Origin: Alistipes sp.
GTDB taxonomy: Bacteria > Bacteroidota > Bacteroidia > Bacteroidales > Rikenellaceae
Length of the DNA stretch: 64,000 nt
Reading direction: 5' to 3'
Assembly (NCBI RefSeq): GCF_020026455.1
Contig: NZ_JAHHQJ010000014.1
Span: 19,718-83,717, forward strand
Shown: positions 1 to 9,052 of the stretch, one piece after another
Numbering within the stretch: position 1 is the first letter of the stretch
Layout: every line of letters begins with the position of its first letter
Notes under the pieces: model-generated
The model's database searches: none
Told to the model about the DNA's origin: nothing
The model's input: only the letters and a program-made list of their open reading frames with translations
Made by a program: the position numbers and the translations under genes

Positions 1-2
1 CC

Positions 3-872
3 GCTGCGGCCGCCGCCCGCACACCTCGGGCCGAGGATCTTTTCTTTCAGCCGCTCTATAACAACCGTGCGGTCGACAACCCCGTTCCCGAACGCCTCTA
101 CGCCGCCGAACTCAACTGCCGCCTGACGGGCCCCGTCCTCGATTTCCAGGCATCGTTCTTCGCCGTCATGACGCTCGACGGCATCGAGACACGGGCCTAT
201 TACGACGATATGGCCTCGGTCTACTGCGACATGGCCGTGACGGGCGTCGGGCGCATGTCGTGCGGCGTGGAGGCGGCCGCCGACCTCCGGCTGTCCTACC
301 GCTGGCGGCTGTCGCTGGCGGCTTCGGCCGGGCGCTACAAATACATCCGCGATCCGCGTGTCACGGTGCTCTCCGACGTGGATAACTCGGCCGTCGACAT
401 GCAGGCCGTCAGCCGCATGGGCTGCTGTGCTATGGGCGGCTCCCCGCAGCTGACGGCTCTGGCTGAAATCTCCTGGTTCGGTCCGCAGGGGTGGGGATGC
501 CGCGCTTCGGCCGGATATGCCGGATGGCGCCATGTCGAGCCGATGCCCCTGCGGCGCACCGACCGCCTTGCGGGTCAGGGCGGCATCACGCGGGAGTTCT
601 TCGATGCCTTCACCCGTCAGGAGCGGCTTCCGGACGCCTTCACGCTCGATGCCTCGCTGTTCAAGACGTTCCGCTTCGAACGTTCGCGGCTCACCGCCTC
701 GCTTATGCTGCGCAACCTGACGGGCGAAACCGATACGATCCATGACGGCTATGAGTCGCTGCGCGTGCGCCGCATCCGCCCGGGCGACGACGTGCTCTAT
801 GCACCCCACGCCTCGCGCTATACCTATGCGTGGCCCCGTTCGTTCTATCTCACAGTCTCTTACCGATTCTGA
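3..872 (+). CDS. TonB-dependent receptor, C-terminal part (5' end outside window)
   Basis: The reading frame is open from the first bases of the window to a TGA at 870-872, so only the last ~289 residues are seen. The product shows alternating beta-barrel-type strands with aromatic girdles and ends in YLTVSYRF, the terminal aromatic signature recognised by the BAM machinery in outer-membrane receptors. Segments such as SLFKTFRFERSRLTASLMLRNLTGE match the last strands of TonB-dependent receptors. Role by family: active uptake of a ligand across the outer membrane; the ligand cannot be told because plug and N-terminus are missing. The next gene has its own promoter, so this is the end of its transcription unit. 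Confidence 0.8.
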   Translation, partial: AAAAARTPRAEDLFFQPLYNNRAVDNPVPERLYAAELNCRLTGPVLDFQASFFAVMTLDGIETRAYYDDMASVYCDMAVTGVGRMSCGVEAAADLRLSYRWRLSLAASAGRYKYIRDPRVTVLSDVDNSAVDMQAVSRMGCCAMGGSPQLTALAEISWFGPQGWGCRASAGYAGWRHVEPMPLRRTDRLAGQGGITREFFDAFTRQERLPDAFTLDASLFKTFRFERSRLTASLMLRNLTGETDTIHDGYESLRVRRIRPGDDVLYAPHASRYTYAWPRSFYLTVSYRF

Positions 873-900
873 CCCGCACCGGAAAAAACGACCGCATTTT

Positions 901-931
901 TTTGGATTTCCGCGTTAAATTCGTATTTTGG
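901..931 (+). promoter_or_regulatory. Bacteroidetes-type promoter of ald
   Basis: TTTG at 901-904, a 19-bp spacer, then TATTTTGG at 924-931, close to the -33/-7 consensus TTTG-N19-TAnnTTTG (the -7 box is one base short of canonical). It ends about 30 bp before the ald start codon. Confidence 0.5.
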
Positions 932-962
932 AGGGGTAAAAACCTTAAAAACGTTCAGATCC

Positions 963-2069
963 ATGATTGTCGGTATTCCAAAAGAGATCAAGAACAACGA
1001 GAATCGCGTTGCTCTTACCCCCGCAGGAGCCCGGGAGCTTGTCAAACGGGGCCACAAAGTTTATGTGCAGGCTACGGCCGGTGTGAACAGCGGATTTGCC
1101 GATGATGCCTACACGGCCGCCGGGGCGGAGCTGCTTCCCTCGATCGAGGAGGTCTACGCCCGGGCGGAGATGATCGTCAAGGTCAAGGAACCGGTGGCTC
1201 CCGAGTATCGGCTCGTGCGCAGGGACCAGCTTGTTTTCACCTTCTTCCATTTTGCCAGCAGCGAACCCCTCACCCGGGCGATGGTCGACAGCGGGGCGGT
1301 TTGCTGTGCCTATGAGACCGTCGAGTGCGCCGACCGTTCGCTGCCGCTGCTGATCCCGATGTCGGAGGTCGCGGGGCGCATGGCCGCTCAGGAGGGGCGC
1401 TATTTCCTCGAAAAGCCGCGCGGCGGCAAGGGGGTGCTTCTGGGCGGAGTCCCGGGTGTGAAGCCGGCCCGGGTTTTCATCATCGGTGCGGGCGTTGTCG
1501 GCACGGCTGCGGCGCGTACGGCTGCCGGAACGGGTGCCGACGTGACGATCTGCGACATTTCGCTGCAGCGGCTGACCTACCTGGCCGACGTGATGCCCCG
1601 CAACGTCAAGACGCTGATGTCGTCCGAATACAACATCCGCGAGGAGCTGAAGCACGCCGACCTAGTGGTCGGCTCGGTGCTGATTCCGGGAGCCAAGGCC
1701 CCGAAACTCGTCACGCGCGACATGCTCCGGGAGATGGAGCCGGGTACGGTGATGGTCGACGTGGCCATCGACCAAGGCGGCTGTTTCGAGACTTCGCGCC
1801 CCACCACGCACGAGAATCCGGTCTATTATGTCGACAACATCCTGCACTACTGCGTAGCCAACATTCCGGGAGCCGTGCCCCGCACCTCGACCCTTGCACT
1901 CACCAACGCGACGCTTCCCTACGTCATCCAGCTTGCCGACAAGGGCTGGCGCCGCGCCGCGCAGGAGAATCCCGAACTGGCGCTGGGACTGAACATCGTC
2001 GGCGGCAGGGTGGTCTGCCAACCCGTGGCCGAAGCCTGGGGCCTGCCCTATGAACCGTTGGAGCTCTAA
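963..2069 (+). CDS. ald: Alanine dehydrogenase
   Basis: 368 residues, the usual family length. It catalyses NAD-dependent reversible deamination of L-alanine to pyruvate and ammonia in the cytosol. The N-terminus MIVGIPKEIK is typical. The catalytic Lys75 (KVKEP) and His96 (FFHF) fall at the same positions as in the characterised mycobacterial enzyme, and the NAD-binding Rossmann motif GAGVVG is at 175-180. ATG at 963 is chosen because it opens the conserved N-terminus and lies just behind a promoter. It is a single-gene unit; the following gene is a pseudogene with its own promoter. Intact. Confidence 0.96.
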   Translation: MIVGIPKEIKNNENRVALTPAGARELVKRGHKVYVQATAGVNSGFADDAYTAAGAELLPSIEEVYARAEMIVKVKEPVAPEYRLVRRDQLVFTFFHFASSEPLTRAMVDSGAVCCAYETVECADRSLPLLIPMSEVAGRMAAQEGRYFLEKPRGGKGVLLGGVPGVKPARVFIIGAGVVGTAAARTAAGTGADVTICDISLQRLTYLADVMPRNVKTLMSSEYNIREELKHADLVVGSVLIPGAKAPKLVTRDMLREMEPGTVMVDVAIDQGGCFETSRPTTHENPVYYVDNILHYCVANIPGAVPRTSTLALTNATLPYVIQLADKGWRRAAQENPELALGLNIVGGRVVCQPVAEAWGLPYEPLEL

Positions 2070-2192
2070 GCGGCCGGGGCGTCTGATCGGCAGACGATGC
2101 GGCCTGTCGTCCTGTTTTGCGGCGGCCTTCCTGTCCATCCGGGGCGGGGAGGCCGCCGGTGTGTATCCATCCGCCTTTTCGGACGATTTGTT

Positions 2193-2222
2193 TTTGAAAT
2201 TATTGAATAATTCATATATTTG
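2193..2222 (+). promoter_or_regulatory. Promoter ahead of the decayed synthase gene
   Basis: TTTG at 2193-2196, 18-bp spacer, TATATTTG at 2215-2222: a close match to the Bacteroidetes housekeeping promoter. It faces the pseudogene that follows and seems undamaged. Confidence 0.6.
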
Positions 2223-2252
2223 CAAGAGCATAAACAGGTTACATAATTCATT

Positions 2253-3266
2253 TTGATTCCATTCCGACCGGAAATCACCGTCGGAAGCGTCGGATTTTCA
2301 AGCCCTGCTGTTGTTGGAGGACCTGCACGTCAGCCGCATCGAGATTGCCTCGGCCCGGGTCTCGCAGGGCGAAGAGCAGGCCGTGCGCGCCATTGCCGAG
2401 TGGGCTGCGGCCAAGGGCTATGCCGACCGTGTGGAGGCGCTGGGCTTCATCGACGGCGGGGTCTCGCTCGACTGGCTCGGAGCTGCCGGATGCCGCGTGG
2501 TCAACCTGCTGGCCAAAGGATCGCGGAAGCATTGCGAGGAGCAGCTGGGCTACGCACCCGAACGCCATCTGGCTGATGTGCGCGCCGAGACCCTTGCGTC
2601 TGTCGACCGCGGGATGGCTTTGAGGACTGGTCCAACGGCATGCGCCATTCGCCCGACTATGTCTACGCGATGCTCGACGGATTGGCCGACGCTCCCGTCA
2701 GCCGATTTATGTGCCCCGATACGCTGGGAGTTCTCGACCCCTACGATACCGAACGTTTCTGCCGCGACCTTGTGACGCGCTATCCGTCGCTGCGTTTCGA
2801 TTTCCACGCCCACAACAACTACGACCTGGCCGTGGCCAACACCGCCGCCGCCGTGCGGGCGGGCTTTCAGGGGGTCCACGTCACCGTGAACGGGCTGGGT
2901 GAGCGGGCCGGCAACGCGCCGCTGTCGAGCACGGTGGCCGAGCTGCACGACTGTCTGGGCCGTACGACGGGGGTCGACGAGACGAAGATCAACCGCGTCA
3001 GCCGCACGGTCGAGGGCTATACGGGCATCCGCATCCCTGCCAACCGCCCGATCGTCGGTGCGAGCGTCTTCACACAGTGTGCGGGCATCCATGCCGACGG
3101 CGACAGCAAGAACAACCTCTACTGCAACGAACTGCTCCCCGAGCGTTTCGGGCGTGTCCGCGAATATGCCCTGGGCAAAACCTCGGGCAAGGCCAATATC
3201 CTGAAAAATCTCGAAGCGCTCCGCACGATCACCGGGGTGAGGGACTGCGCCGTTTCGCCGATTTGA
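2253..3266 (+). pseudogene. Decayed 2-isopropylmalate/homocitrate-synthase-family gene (DRE-TIM metallolyase)
   Basis: Two reading frames together match the LeuA/homocitrate synthase family. Frame 1 (about 2287-2620) gives LLLEDLHVSRIEIASARVSQ and following residues; frame 3 (about 2622-3266) gives EDWSNGMRHSPDYVYAM, the metal-binding region FDFHAHNNYDLAVANT, VNGLGERAGNAPL and SGKANILKNLEAL. There are three lesions. The N-terminal DTTLRDGEQ metal/substrate motif is missing and no ATG follows the promoter. A frame change with a small loss lies near 2611-2624. The C-terminus stops soon after NLEALR, well short of the usual ~380-residue family length. An active enzyme is not expected. The original reaction would be acetyl-CoA condensation with a 2-oxoacid. 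Confidence 0.85.
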
Positions 3267-3322
3267 CCCCGTAATTCCGTCTTGCCGACCGACCGTTTTT
3301 TCGCGGTCTGCTTTTTTTGTAC

Positions 3323-3330
3323 TATCTTTG
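3323..3330 (+). promoter_or_regulatory. -7 box of the obg promoter
   Basis: TATCTTTG matches TAnnTTTG, placed 130 bp before the obg start; it implies a 5' leader of roughly 120 nt. A good -33 box is not obvious. Confidence 0.45.
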
Positions 3331-3459
3331 TTGCCCCGTTCGGGCTGTATAGCGGCAAAGTCCTTCCTCGCACGGAAGGGCTCTGGGGGCGTGGGGCCGA
3401 CTTGTGGCCGACGCCGACGGCGGCACGGGCGATTGACAGCACCAAAACGAAGGACAAAT

Positions 3460-4473
3460 ATGGCAGGATCCAATTTTGTAGATTACGTAAAGATATTCGC
3501 CCGTTCGGGGCACGGCGGCGGCGGCTCGACGCATTTTCGCCGCGAGAAATTCGTAGCCTTCGGCGGTCCCGACGGCGGTGACGGCGGCAAGGGCGGCAGC
3601 ATCGTCCTGCAGGGCGACAGGCAGTACTGGACGCTCATCCACCTCAAATACCAGCGCCACCAGTTTGCCGAGGACGGCGAACACGGCTCCGGGGCGCGTT
3701 CCTCGGGCAAGGATGCCCGCGACATCGTGATCCCGGTTCCGCTGGGCACGGTCGCCAAGCGTGTCATCGAGAACGAGGACGGAACCACGACCACCGAAAC
3801 GGTGGGCGAGGTGACTGCCGACGGCGAGCGGCTCGTGCTGCTCCGTGGCGGCCGTGGCGGTCTGGGCAACTGGCATTTCAAGAGCGCCACCAACCAGACG
3901 CCGCGCTATGCCCAGCCGGGCGAGGATGGTGAGGAAGGGACGTTCATCCTCGAACTGAAGGTACTGGCCGACGTGGGGCTGGTGGGCTTCCCCAATGCGG
4001 GCAAGTCTACGCTGCTCTCGGTGGTTTCGGCCGCGAAGCCCAAGATCGCCGACTATGCCTTCACGACGCTGGAGCCGAACCTCGGTATCGTCGAGGTCCG
4101 CGACCACAAGTCGTTCGTCATGGCCGACATCCCGGGCATCATCGAGGGGGCGCACGAGGGGCGCGGTCTGGGAACCCGTTTTCTGCGCCATATCGAGCGC
4201 AATTCGGTGCTGTTGTTCATGATCCCTGCCGACAGCGACGACATCCGCCGCGACTACGACGTCCTGCTGGGCGAACTGACGCAATATAATCCCGAACTGC
4301 TGGACAAGGAGCGCCTGCTGGCCGTCACCAAGTGCGACATGCTCGACGAGGATCTGATTGTCGAGATGCGGAGCCACCTGCCCGAAGGCGTTCCTTCGGT
4401 CTTCATCTCGTCGGTTTCGGGTCTGAACATCCCGCGGCTCAAGGATATGCTGTGGGAGGCGTTGCAGCGCTGA
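3460..4473 (+). CDS. obg: Obg-family GTPase (ribosome assembly)
   Basis: 337 residues from ATG 3460; the frame is open further upstream but [20 protein letters not shown] is the conserved Obg N-terminus. Residues 1-160 form the glycine-rich Obg fold. The G domain follows: G1 GFPNAGKST at 176-184, switch II DIPG at 223-226, and TKCD at 290-293 in place of the classical NKxD, a variant often seen in Bacteroidetes. It ends soon after the G domain, so the optional C-terminal OCT domain is absent. Known role: GTPase of 50S ribosome maturation and stress control. Stands alone, with its own promoter. Confidence 0.96.
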   Translation: MAGSNFVDYVKIFARSGHGGGGSTHFRREKFVAFGGPDGGDGGKGGSIVLQGDRQYWTLIHLKYQRHQFAEDGEHGSGARSSGKDARDIVIPVPLGTVAKRVIENEDGTTTTETVGEVTADGERLVLLRGGRGGLGNWHFKSATNQTPRYAQPGEDGEEGTFILELKVLADVGLVGFPNAGKSTLLSVVSAAKPKIADYAFTTLEPNLGIVEVRDHKSFVMADIPGIIEGAHEGRGLGTRFLRHIERNSVLLFMIPADSDDIRRDYDVLLGELTQYNPELLDKERLLAVTKCDMLDEDLIVEMRSHLPEGVPSVFISSVSGLNIPRLKDMLWEALQR

Positions 4474-4524
4474 TTCCCGGCCTTTCCGGTGGCGGAGATC
4501 TGGCCGGCGGGGGACGATGCCCTC

Positions 4525-5337
4525 TCAATGCCCTGCCTCGCTGCGAAACTCCGCTTCGCGGTTGGTGACGCGCAGGGTGTATTTTCCGGCGAAATAGTCG
4601 ATGATTCCATACAAGGAGCCTGTGCCCTGCGGCAGAGGCTCCTTTGCGTAGACGCAGGTCGCGGCGGTCCGCACGGTGAAGGTCCGGCCCCGCGTGTCGA
4701 CGATCTCACGCTCGGTGGCGACGATACGGCCCGTCTCCGGGTCGGTGTCGCACCAGCTTTTCCCGGCATCGACAAAACGCACGTCGTCGAAACGCACGCG
4801 TGTGTCGATGTGCCGGGCCGAGACGGCGTCGAACGTCAGGAGCTATGCGGCGGGCGTCTCGCCTCCGGAGGGTTCGGTGCGGATGTAGCGCGCGAGTTCT
4901 TCGCGCGGAATGCACCCTGCGCCGTTGTCGCCGGGAGTCGTCCCCAGACGGATTTTTCCGCCGTAGTCGCATAGCGTCAGCCCGTTGCAGCGGACATTCG
5001 CCACGATCCCGAACGGAAAGAGATCCGCCAGCGGAGCTCCTTCCGCGGCGATCGCAATGCCGCCCGAGGTATCTTCGACAACGATTGTTCTGTAAAATTC
5101 GCCGTAGAGGTCGTTGGCCGTGACAAATCCGCGAATGGTGATCTCCTGCGTTATTGCAACGCTGCTTTTCCCGTCGCAGAGCGATTTGAGATAGGCTACC
5201 GAATGCTGCGACTCCGGGGGACAGACCGTGAATTGGGGTTCTGTGGCCCGGTCGCATCCGGCCGATAGCGCCAGCAGTACCGACAGTACCAGCCGTGCCG
5301 GCCGTGTCGGCGGACTAATGCGTGCAGTCGTTTTCAT
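4525..5337 (-). pseudogene. DUF5689-type lipoprotein interrupted by an in-frame amber codon
   Basis: One frame of 270 sense-length codons is broken only by TAG at 4843-4845 (codon 165). The first part begins with a signal peptide ending in ALSAGC (lipobox) and contains ITIRGFVTANDLYGEFYRT, IVVEDTSGGIAI and FPFGIVANVRCNGLTL, the pattern of DUF5689 beta-barrel (OB-like) surface lipoproteins. The part after the stop, with VRFDDVRFVDAG and IDYFAGKYTLRVT, aligns with the same region of the intact paralogue just upstream (VRIDEVRYTPED, LQYDAAGDGRYILKLRD). A truncated 164-residue product may still be made. Its start overlaps the 3' end of the paralogue by 23 bp, so the two are co-transcribed. Confidence 0.75.
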
Positions 5338-6091
5338 CGCGCAGTTTGAGGATGTAACGCCCGTCGCCTGCGGCGTCGTACTGGAGGATTCCCGTCAGCG
5401 AGACCGTGCCGACAGGCACTTCGGCGTCGGCGAAACGGGCATATCGGCGGACATAGGTATAGACGGTGTTGCCGTCGGCATCGGTGAAGCGCTTGTAGCC
5501 GGCCCATGTCGGTTCCGAAAGGTCTTCGGGCGTATAGCGCACCTCGTCGATGCGGACGAGCGTGCCGCAGCGGCTTTCCGAGAGTGCCGGAATGGCAAGC
5601 GGGGCGGGGAAGGGCGCTGCCAGAGTTTCGCCGCAGCGTACCAGCACGGCGCCGAGTGCCGCCCGGGAGCCGATGTAGTCCGTTGCATAGCCGCTTCCGG
5701 CGGCGGGCGGACGTTCCGCCTGCAACACTCCGCGACTTTGGGCGATGGTGAGTCCCCGAAGCGACAGCGTCACGCGGCTCCCCAGGGGGAAGTCGTTGTG
5801 CAGATGGTCGATACCCGCCATCACTTCAACCCCCGCTTCAGCATCGCAGATGCAGAGCGTACGGTAGAAATTCTCCGCGCGGTCGCAACTCGCAACCCGC
5901 CCCGTGACGACAATGTCGCCCGTGACGGTGAAGGGCGTGCCCGCATAGCGGTCGCGCAGTGCGGCGATGGTCTCCGTTGCGGGTTTTTCGTGGTCCTGAT
6001 CGTCCGGTTTGCCGAATGAGGAGTCGTAACACCCGGCCAGCAGAAGCGAGGCGATGGCGCCGAAGAGAGGTATGGAACGGATGTGAAGCAT
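5315..6091 (-). CDS. DUF5689-domain lipoprotein
   Basis: 258 residues from ATG 6091 (a TTG four codons upstream is less likely). The signal peptide ends in LLLAGC, so it should be lipidated and probably outer-membrane or surface exposed. The body shows TVTGDIVVTGRVASCDR, a central FYRTLCICDAEAGVEV and a C-terminal RFADAEVPVGTVSLTGIL, resembling DUF5689 proteins of Bacteroidales; these have no assigned function. It is paralogous to the gene directly downstream (23-bp overlap), which carries a premature stop. The region upstream holds a degenerate tandem repeat and no clear promoter. Confidence 0.75.
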   Translation of the reverse strand: MLHIRSIPLFGAIASLLLAGCYDSSFGKPDDQDHEKPATETIAALRDRYAGTPFTVTGDIVVTGRVASCDRAENFYRTLCICDAEAGVEVMAGIDHLHNDFPLGSRVTLSLRGLTIAQSRGVLQAERPPAAGSGYATDYIGSRAALGAVLVRCGETLAAPFPAPLAIPALSESRCGTLVRIDEVRYTPEDLSEPTWAGYKRFTDADGNTVYTYVRRYARFADAEVPVGTVSLTGILQYDAAGDGRYILKLRDENDCTH

Positions 6092-6154
6092 ATTTTTACG
6101 CAATGGAGGTGAGGTTTGCAGGGGCCCCGGCCGGTCCGCTCGCGGGGACCCTTT

Positions 6155-6258
6155 CCGGGTTGCTGTCCGACCGATGTCCGGCCCGGTCTTCGGGTTGCTG
6201 TCCGGCCCGGCCTCCTAGTCTCCGGTTTGCTGTCCGACCGATGCCCGGCCCGGCCTCC
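6155..6258. repeat. Degenerate ~35-bp tandem repeat
   Basis: Three imperfect copies of a unit containing GGTTGCTGTCCGACCGATG followed by CCGGCCCGG, beginning near 6155, 6191 and 6222; the middle copy lacks part of the unit. It fills the gap between the serB stop and the DUF5689 gene. No gene is supported here. Confidence 0.7.
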
Positions 6259-6347
6259 CGGCCCGATGAACGATGCCGGCGGAGGCGGTAGCGATCGGCC
6301 GTATCCCGCGGCGGCCGATCGTGCGGGATTGCATCCGGCAACGCTTG

Positions 6348-7568
6348 TTATTCGATGCGCGAATCCTTCAGTCCCAGGAAGTAGAGGATTCCGTCCAGCC
6401 CGATGGTCGAGATCGACTGCCGGGCCGTGGCCTTGACCTTGGGTTTGGCGTGGAAGGCGATGCCCAGACCCGCGAGGTTGAGCATCGGCAGGTCGTTGGC
6501 TCCGTCGCCGACGGCCACCGACTGGGCGATGTTGATCGACTCGAACTGACACAGCAGCCGCAGCAGTTCGGCCTTGCGGCGCCCGTCGACCACCTCGCCG
6601 ACATAGCGTCCCGTGAGGCGTCCGTCCTCGATCTCCAGCTCGTTGGCATAGACATAGTCGAAGCCGTACTTCTGCCGGAGGTAGTTGCCGAAATAGGTGA
6701 ATCCGCCGGAGAGGATCGCCGTTTTGTACCCTACGCGTTTGAGGATGGTCATCATGCGTTCCAGCCCCTCGGTGATCGGCAGGCTGCGGGCGATCTCCTC
6801 CATGACCGAGACGTCCAGTCCCTTGAGCAGCGCGACCCTCTGTGAAAAACTCTCGCGGAAATCGATCTCGCCGCGCATGGCGCTGGCCGTGATTTCGCGC
6901 ACCTTGTCGCCGACGCCCGCGCGCTCGGCCAATTCGTCGATCACCTCGGTCTCGATCAGCGTCGAGTCCATGTCGAAGCAGATCAGGCGGCGGCTGCGGC
7001 GGTAGATGTCGTCCTTCTGGAACGAGACGTCGAGTCCGATCTCCGAGAGGTTCATGAATCCCTCCTGCATCGTGCTGCGCTCCTGGTCGGTGAGCGATCC
7101 GCGCACCGAGAGCTCGATACACGACTTGGCCGCGCGGTCGTCCTTGCAGAGGGGCATGCGTCCCGTGAGGCGCTTGATGGCGTCGATGTTCAGTCCGTGC
7201 TCGGCCACGACCTTCGTCACCTGGGCGATGTGTCGGGCCGTGACGGTGCGTCCCAGCAGGGTGATGATGTACCGGTTTTTGCCCTGACGGCTCACCCAGT
7301 CGTCGTATCGCTCCTCGGAGATGGGTGCGAAACGGATCATCACGCCCAGTTCCGACGCCTTGAAGAGCAGCTCCTTCATGATGTTTCCCGACTTGTCGGC
7401 CGTGGTCTTTATCAGGATGCCGAGCGTCAGCGACTGGTGGATGTTGGCCTGTCCGATGTCGAGGATGAAGGCGTCGTAGCGCGCGAGAATCTCGGTGAGC
7501 GACGAGGTCATGCCCGGTTTGTCTTCTCCCGAAATGTTTATCTGGATAATTTCAACGTTGTTCTGCAT
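6348..7568 (-). CDS. serB: Phosphoserine phosphatase with N-terminal ACT domains
   Basis: 406 residues from ATG 7568; the longer frame to 7625 would run into the promoter. Residues ~5-85 and ~95-180 look like ACT-type regulatory folds (EIIQINISGEDKPGMTSSL; YIITLLGRTVTARHIAQVTK). The HAD domain follows: motif I DMDSTLIE at 199-206, motif II ILSGGFTYFG, motif III GDGANDLPML. It dephosphorylates O-phosphoserine, the last step of serine synthesis; ACT domains in the family sense amino acids. Divergent from mscS. Confidence 0.94.
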   Translation of the reverse strand: MQNNVEIIQINISGEDKPGMTSSLTEILARYDAFILDIGQANIHQSLTLGILIKTTADKSGNIMKELLFKASELGVMIRFAPISEERYDDWVSRQGKNRYIITLLGRTVTARHIAQVTKVVAEHGLNIDAIKRLTGRMPLCKDDRAAKSCIELSVRGSLTDQERSTMQEGFMNLSEIGLDVSFQKDDIYRRSRRLICFDMDSTLIETEVIDELAERAGVGDKVREITASAMRGEIDFRESFSQRVALLKGLDVSVMEEIARSLPITEGLERMMTILKRVGYKTAILSGGFTYFGNYLRQKYGFDYVYANELEIEDGRLTGRYVGEVVDGRRKAELLRLLCQFESINIAQSVAVGDGANDLPMLNLAGLGIAFHAKPKVKATARQSISTIGLDGILYFLGLKDSRIE

Positions 7569-7622
7569 CGTCTGTCGTATAATGAATGGTGTTTTTCTTT
7601 CTCTTTCTGTAAAAAGCGCAGA

Positions 7623-7630
7623 CAAAGTTA
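7623..7630 (-). promoter_or_regulatory. -7 box of the serB promoter
   Basis: Read on the minus strand, TAACTTTG fits TAnnTTTG; the leader to ATG 7568 would be about 48 nt. Confidence 0.5.
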
Positions 7631-7652
7631 ATAAAGTTCTCTTTTTTTTGGC

Positions 7653-7660
7653 TATTTTTG
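7653..7660 (+). promoter_or_regulatory. -7 box of the mscS promoter
   Basis: TATTTTTG fits TAnnTTTG and lies 25 bp before ATG 7685, giving a short leader. It sits back to back with the serB promoter. Confidence 0.5.
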
Positions 7661-7684
7661 CCTCATAAACTTAAACACGGAGTT

Positions 7685-8596
7685 ATGCGGATATTTTTAG
7701 CGGTCGGAGATCCGGGTCCCCTGATGGTTCCCGACAGCGTGCAGAAAGCCCATTTTGCGGAGACGGTCGAGAAACTTGCCAACATCGATTTGTATGCCCT
7801 GTTGCAGAAGATGCTCTCCGAGTCGATCTGGATTATCATTAAAATCGCCATTGCCCTGGCGATCTACTTCGTCGGGCGGTGGATCGTGCATCGTCTGCTG
7901 AAGCTGATCGACGTGGCCATGCAGCACCGCAATGTCGACATCTCGCTGCGTTCGTTCACGCGTAATACCGTCAGTGCGTTCTTCACGCTGCTGCTCATCC
8001 TGATCGTCGTCTCGACGCTGGGCGTCAACGTGACATCGCTCATTGCCGTTGCGTCGGCCGCCACGCTGGCCATCGGTATGGCATTGAGCGGCACGGCCCA
8101 GAACTTTGCCGGCGGGGTGATGATCCTGCTGATGAAACCCTATCGTATCGGCGACTACATCTCGGCGCAGGGCCAGTCGGGAACCGTGCGCGACATCAAG
8201 CTCTTCTCGACGGTGATCACCACGGTCGACAACCAGACGATCTACATCCCCAACAACACGATCGCAACAGCCATCATCGACAACTATTCCACCTCCGAGA
8301 CGCGCCGTGTCGATTGGTCGGTGGGCATCTCCTACGGCGACGACGTGGATGTGGCTCGCAAGGCGATTCTTTCGATGCTGGCGGCCGATGCGCGCATTCT
8401 GACCGATCCCGCCCCGGTGGTGTGGGTCACGGCGCTAGCCGACAGTTCGGTGAACCTCACGGTCCGCGCATGGGTGAAGAACCCCGACTACTGGAACACC
8501 TTTTTCGAGCATAACGAACAATTCTACAAGGAGCTGCCCAAGGTGGGCATCAACTTCCCGTTCCCGCAGATGGACGTGCACCTGACCAAGGAGTAG
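7685..8596 (+). CDS. Small-conductance mechanosensitive channel (MscS family)
   Basis: 303 residues from ATG 7685; the TTG at 7658 lies inside the promoter box and is rejected. Two or three membrane segments lie in the first ~130 residues, then the pore helix region TSLIAVASAATLAIGMALSG, rich in Gly/Ala as in MscS TM3, then the beta domain (GTVRDIKLFSTVITTVDNQT, YIPNNTIATAIIDNYS) and a C-terminal alpha/beta cap. It opens on membrane tension to release solutes during hypo-osmotic shock. Only 3 bp separate it from the following lipoprotein gene, so they are an operon. Confidence 0.94.
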   Translation: MRIFLAVGDPGPLMVPDSVQKAHFAETVEKLANIDLYALLQKMLSESIWIIIKIAIALAIYFVGRWIVHRLLKLIDVAMQHRNVDISLRSFTRNTVSAFFTLLLILIVVSTLGVNVTSLIAVASAATLAIGMALSGTAQNFAGGVMILLMKPYRIGDYISAQGQSGTVRDIKLFSTVITTVDNQTIYIPNNTIATAIIDNYSTSETRRVDWSVGISYGDDVDVARKAILSMLAADARILTDPAPVVWVTALADSSVNLTVRAWVKNPDYWNTFFEHNEQFYKELPKVGINFPFPQMDVHLTKE

Positions 8597-8599
8597 GCT

Positions 8600-9052
8600 A
8601 TGAACACGCGACTCTTCACCGTTCTTGCGGCCGTGAGCCTTGCGGCCTGCAATCCGAACCGGGGTCCCGAGTATACGACCCCGGCGGAGTTCGGCGAGGT
8701 GACCGTGCAGCCGCAGACCATCGACTCCGATTCGGAGGTCCGGGTGAAGGTCTCCGTTTCGTGCCCCTACGGGCTGCGCAACGTCTGCATCCTCTATATG
8801 CTCGACGACGACGAATCCGACGTGAGGACCGTTGCGAAGACCGAGCCGCCTGCCGGTGTTACCTCGTTCGATTACGAGGGTATCATTCCGCGGCAGAAGG
8901 CCGGCCGGAAAGTTACTTTCCGGATCCGCGCCATCACGGCATACAACGTAGCCTCCTATACGCAGCTTCAGGAATACAGGGTCCCTGATGGCGTGGGAGG
9001 ACAAATTCGAACAACCCATTTAAACAAAGAGATAGCAATTTTATGGAACTGA
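8600..9052 (+). CDS. Small lipoprotein of unknown function
   Basis: 150 residues. A signal peptide MNTRLFTVLAAVSLAAC gives a lipidated Cys17, followed by a ~110-residue beta-rich domain (FGEVTVQPQTIDSDSEVRVK, GRKVTFRIRAITAYNVASYT) that resembles an immunoglobulin-like or fibronectin-like fold; this is inferred from strand pattern only. It starts 3 bp after mscS and its stop overlaps the next gene start by 10 bp. I do not recognise a named family. Confidence 0.7.
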   Translation: MNTRLFTVLAAVSLAACNPNRGPEYTTPAEFGEVTVQPQTIDSDSEVRVKVSVSCPYGLRNVCILYMLDDDESDVRTVAKTEPPAGVTSFDYEGIIPRQKAGRKVTFRIRAITAYNVASYTQLQEYRVPDGVGGQIRTTHLNKEIAILWN

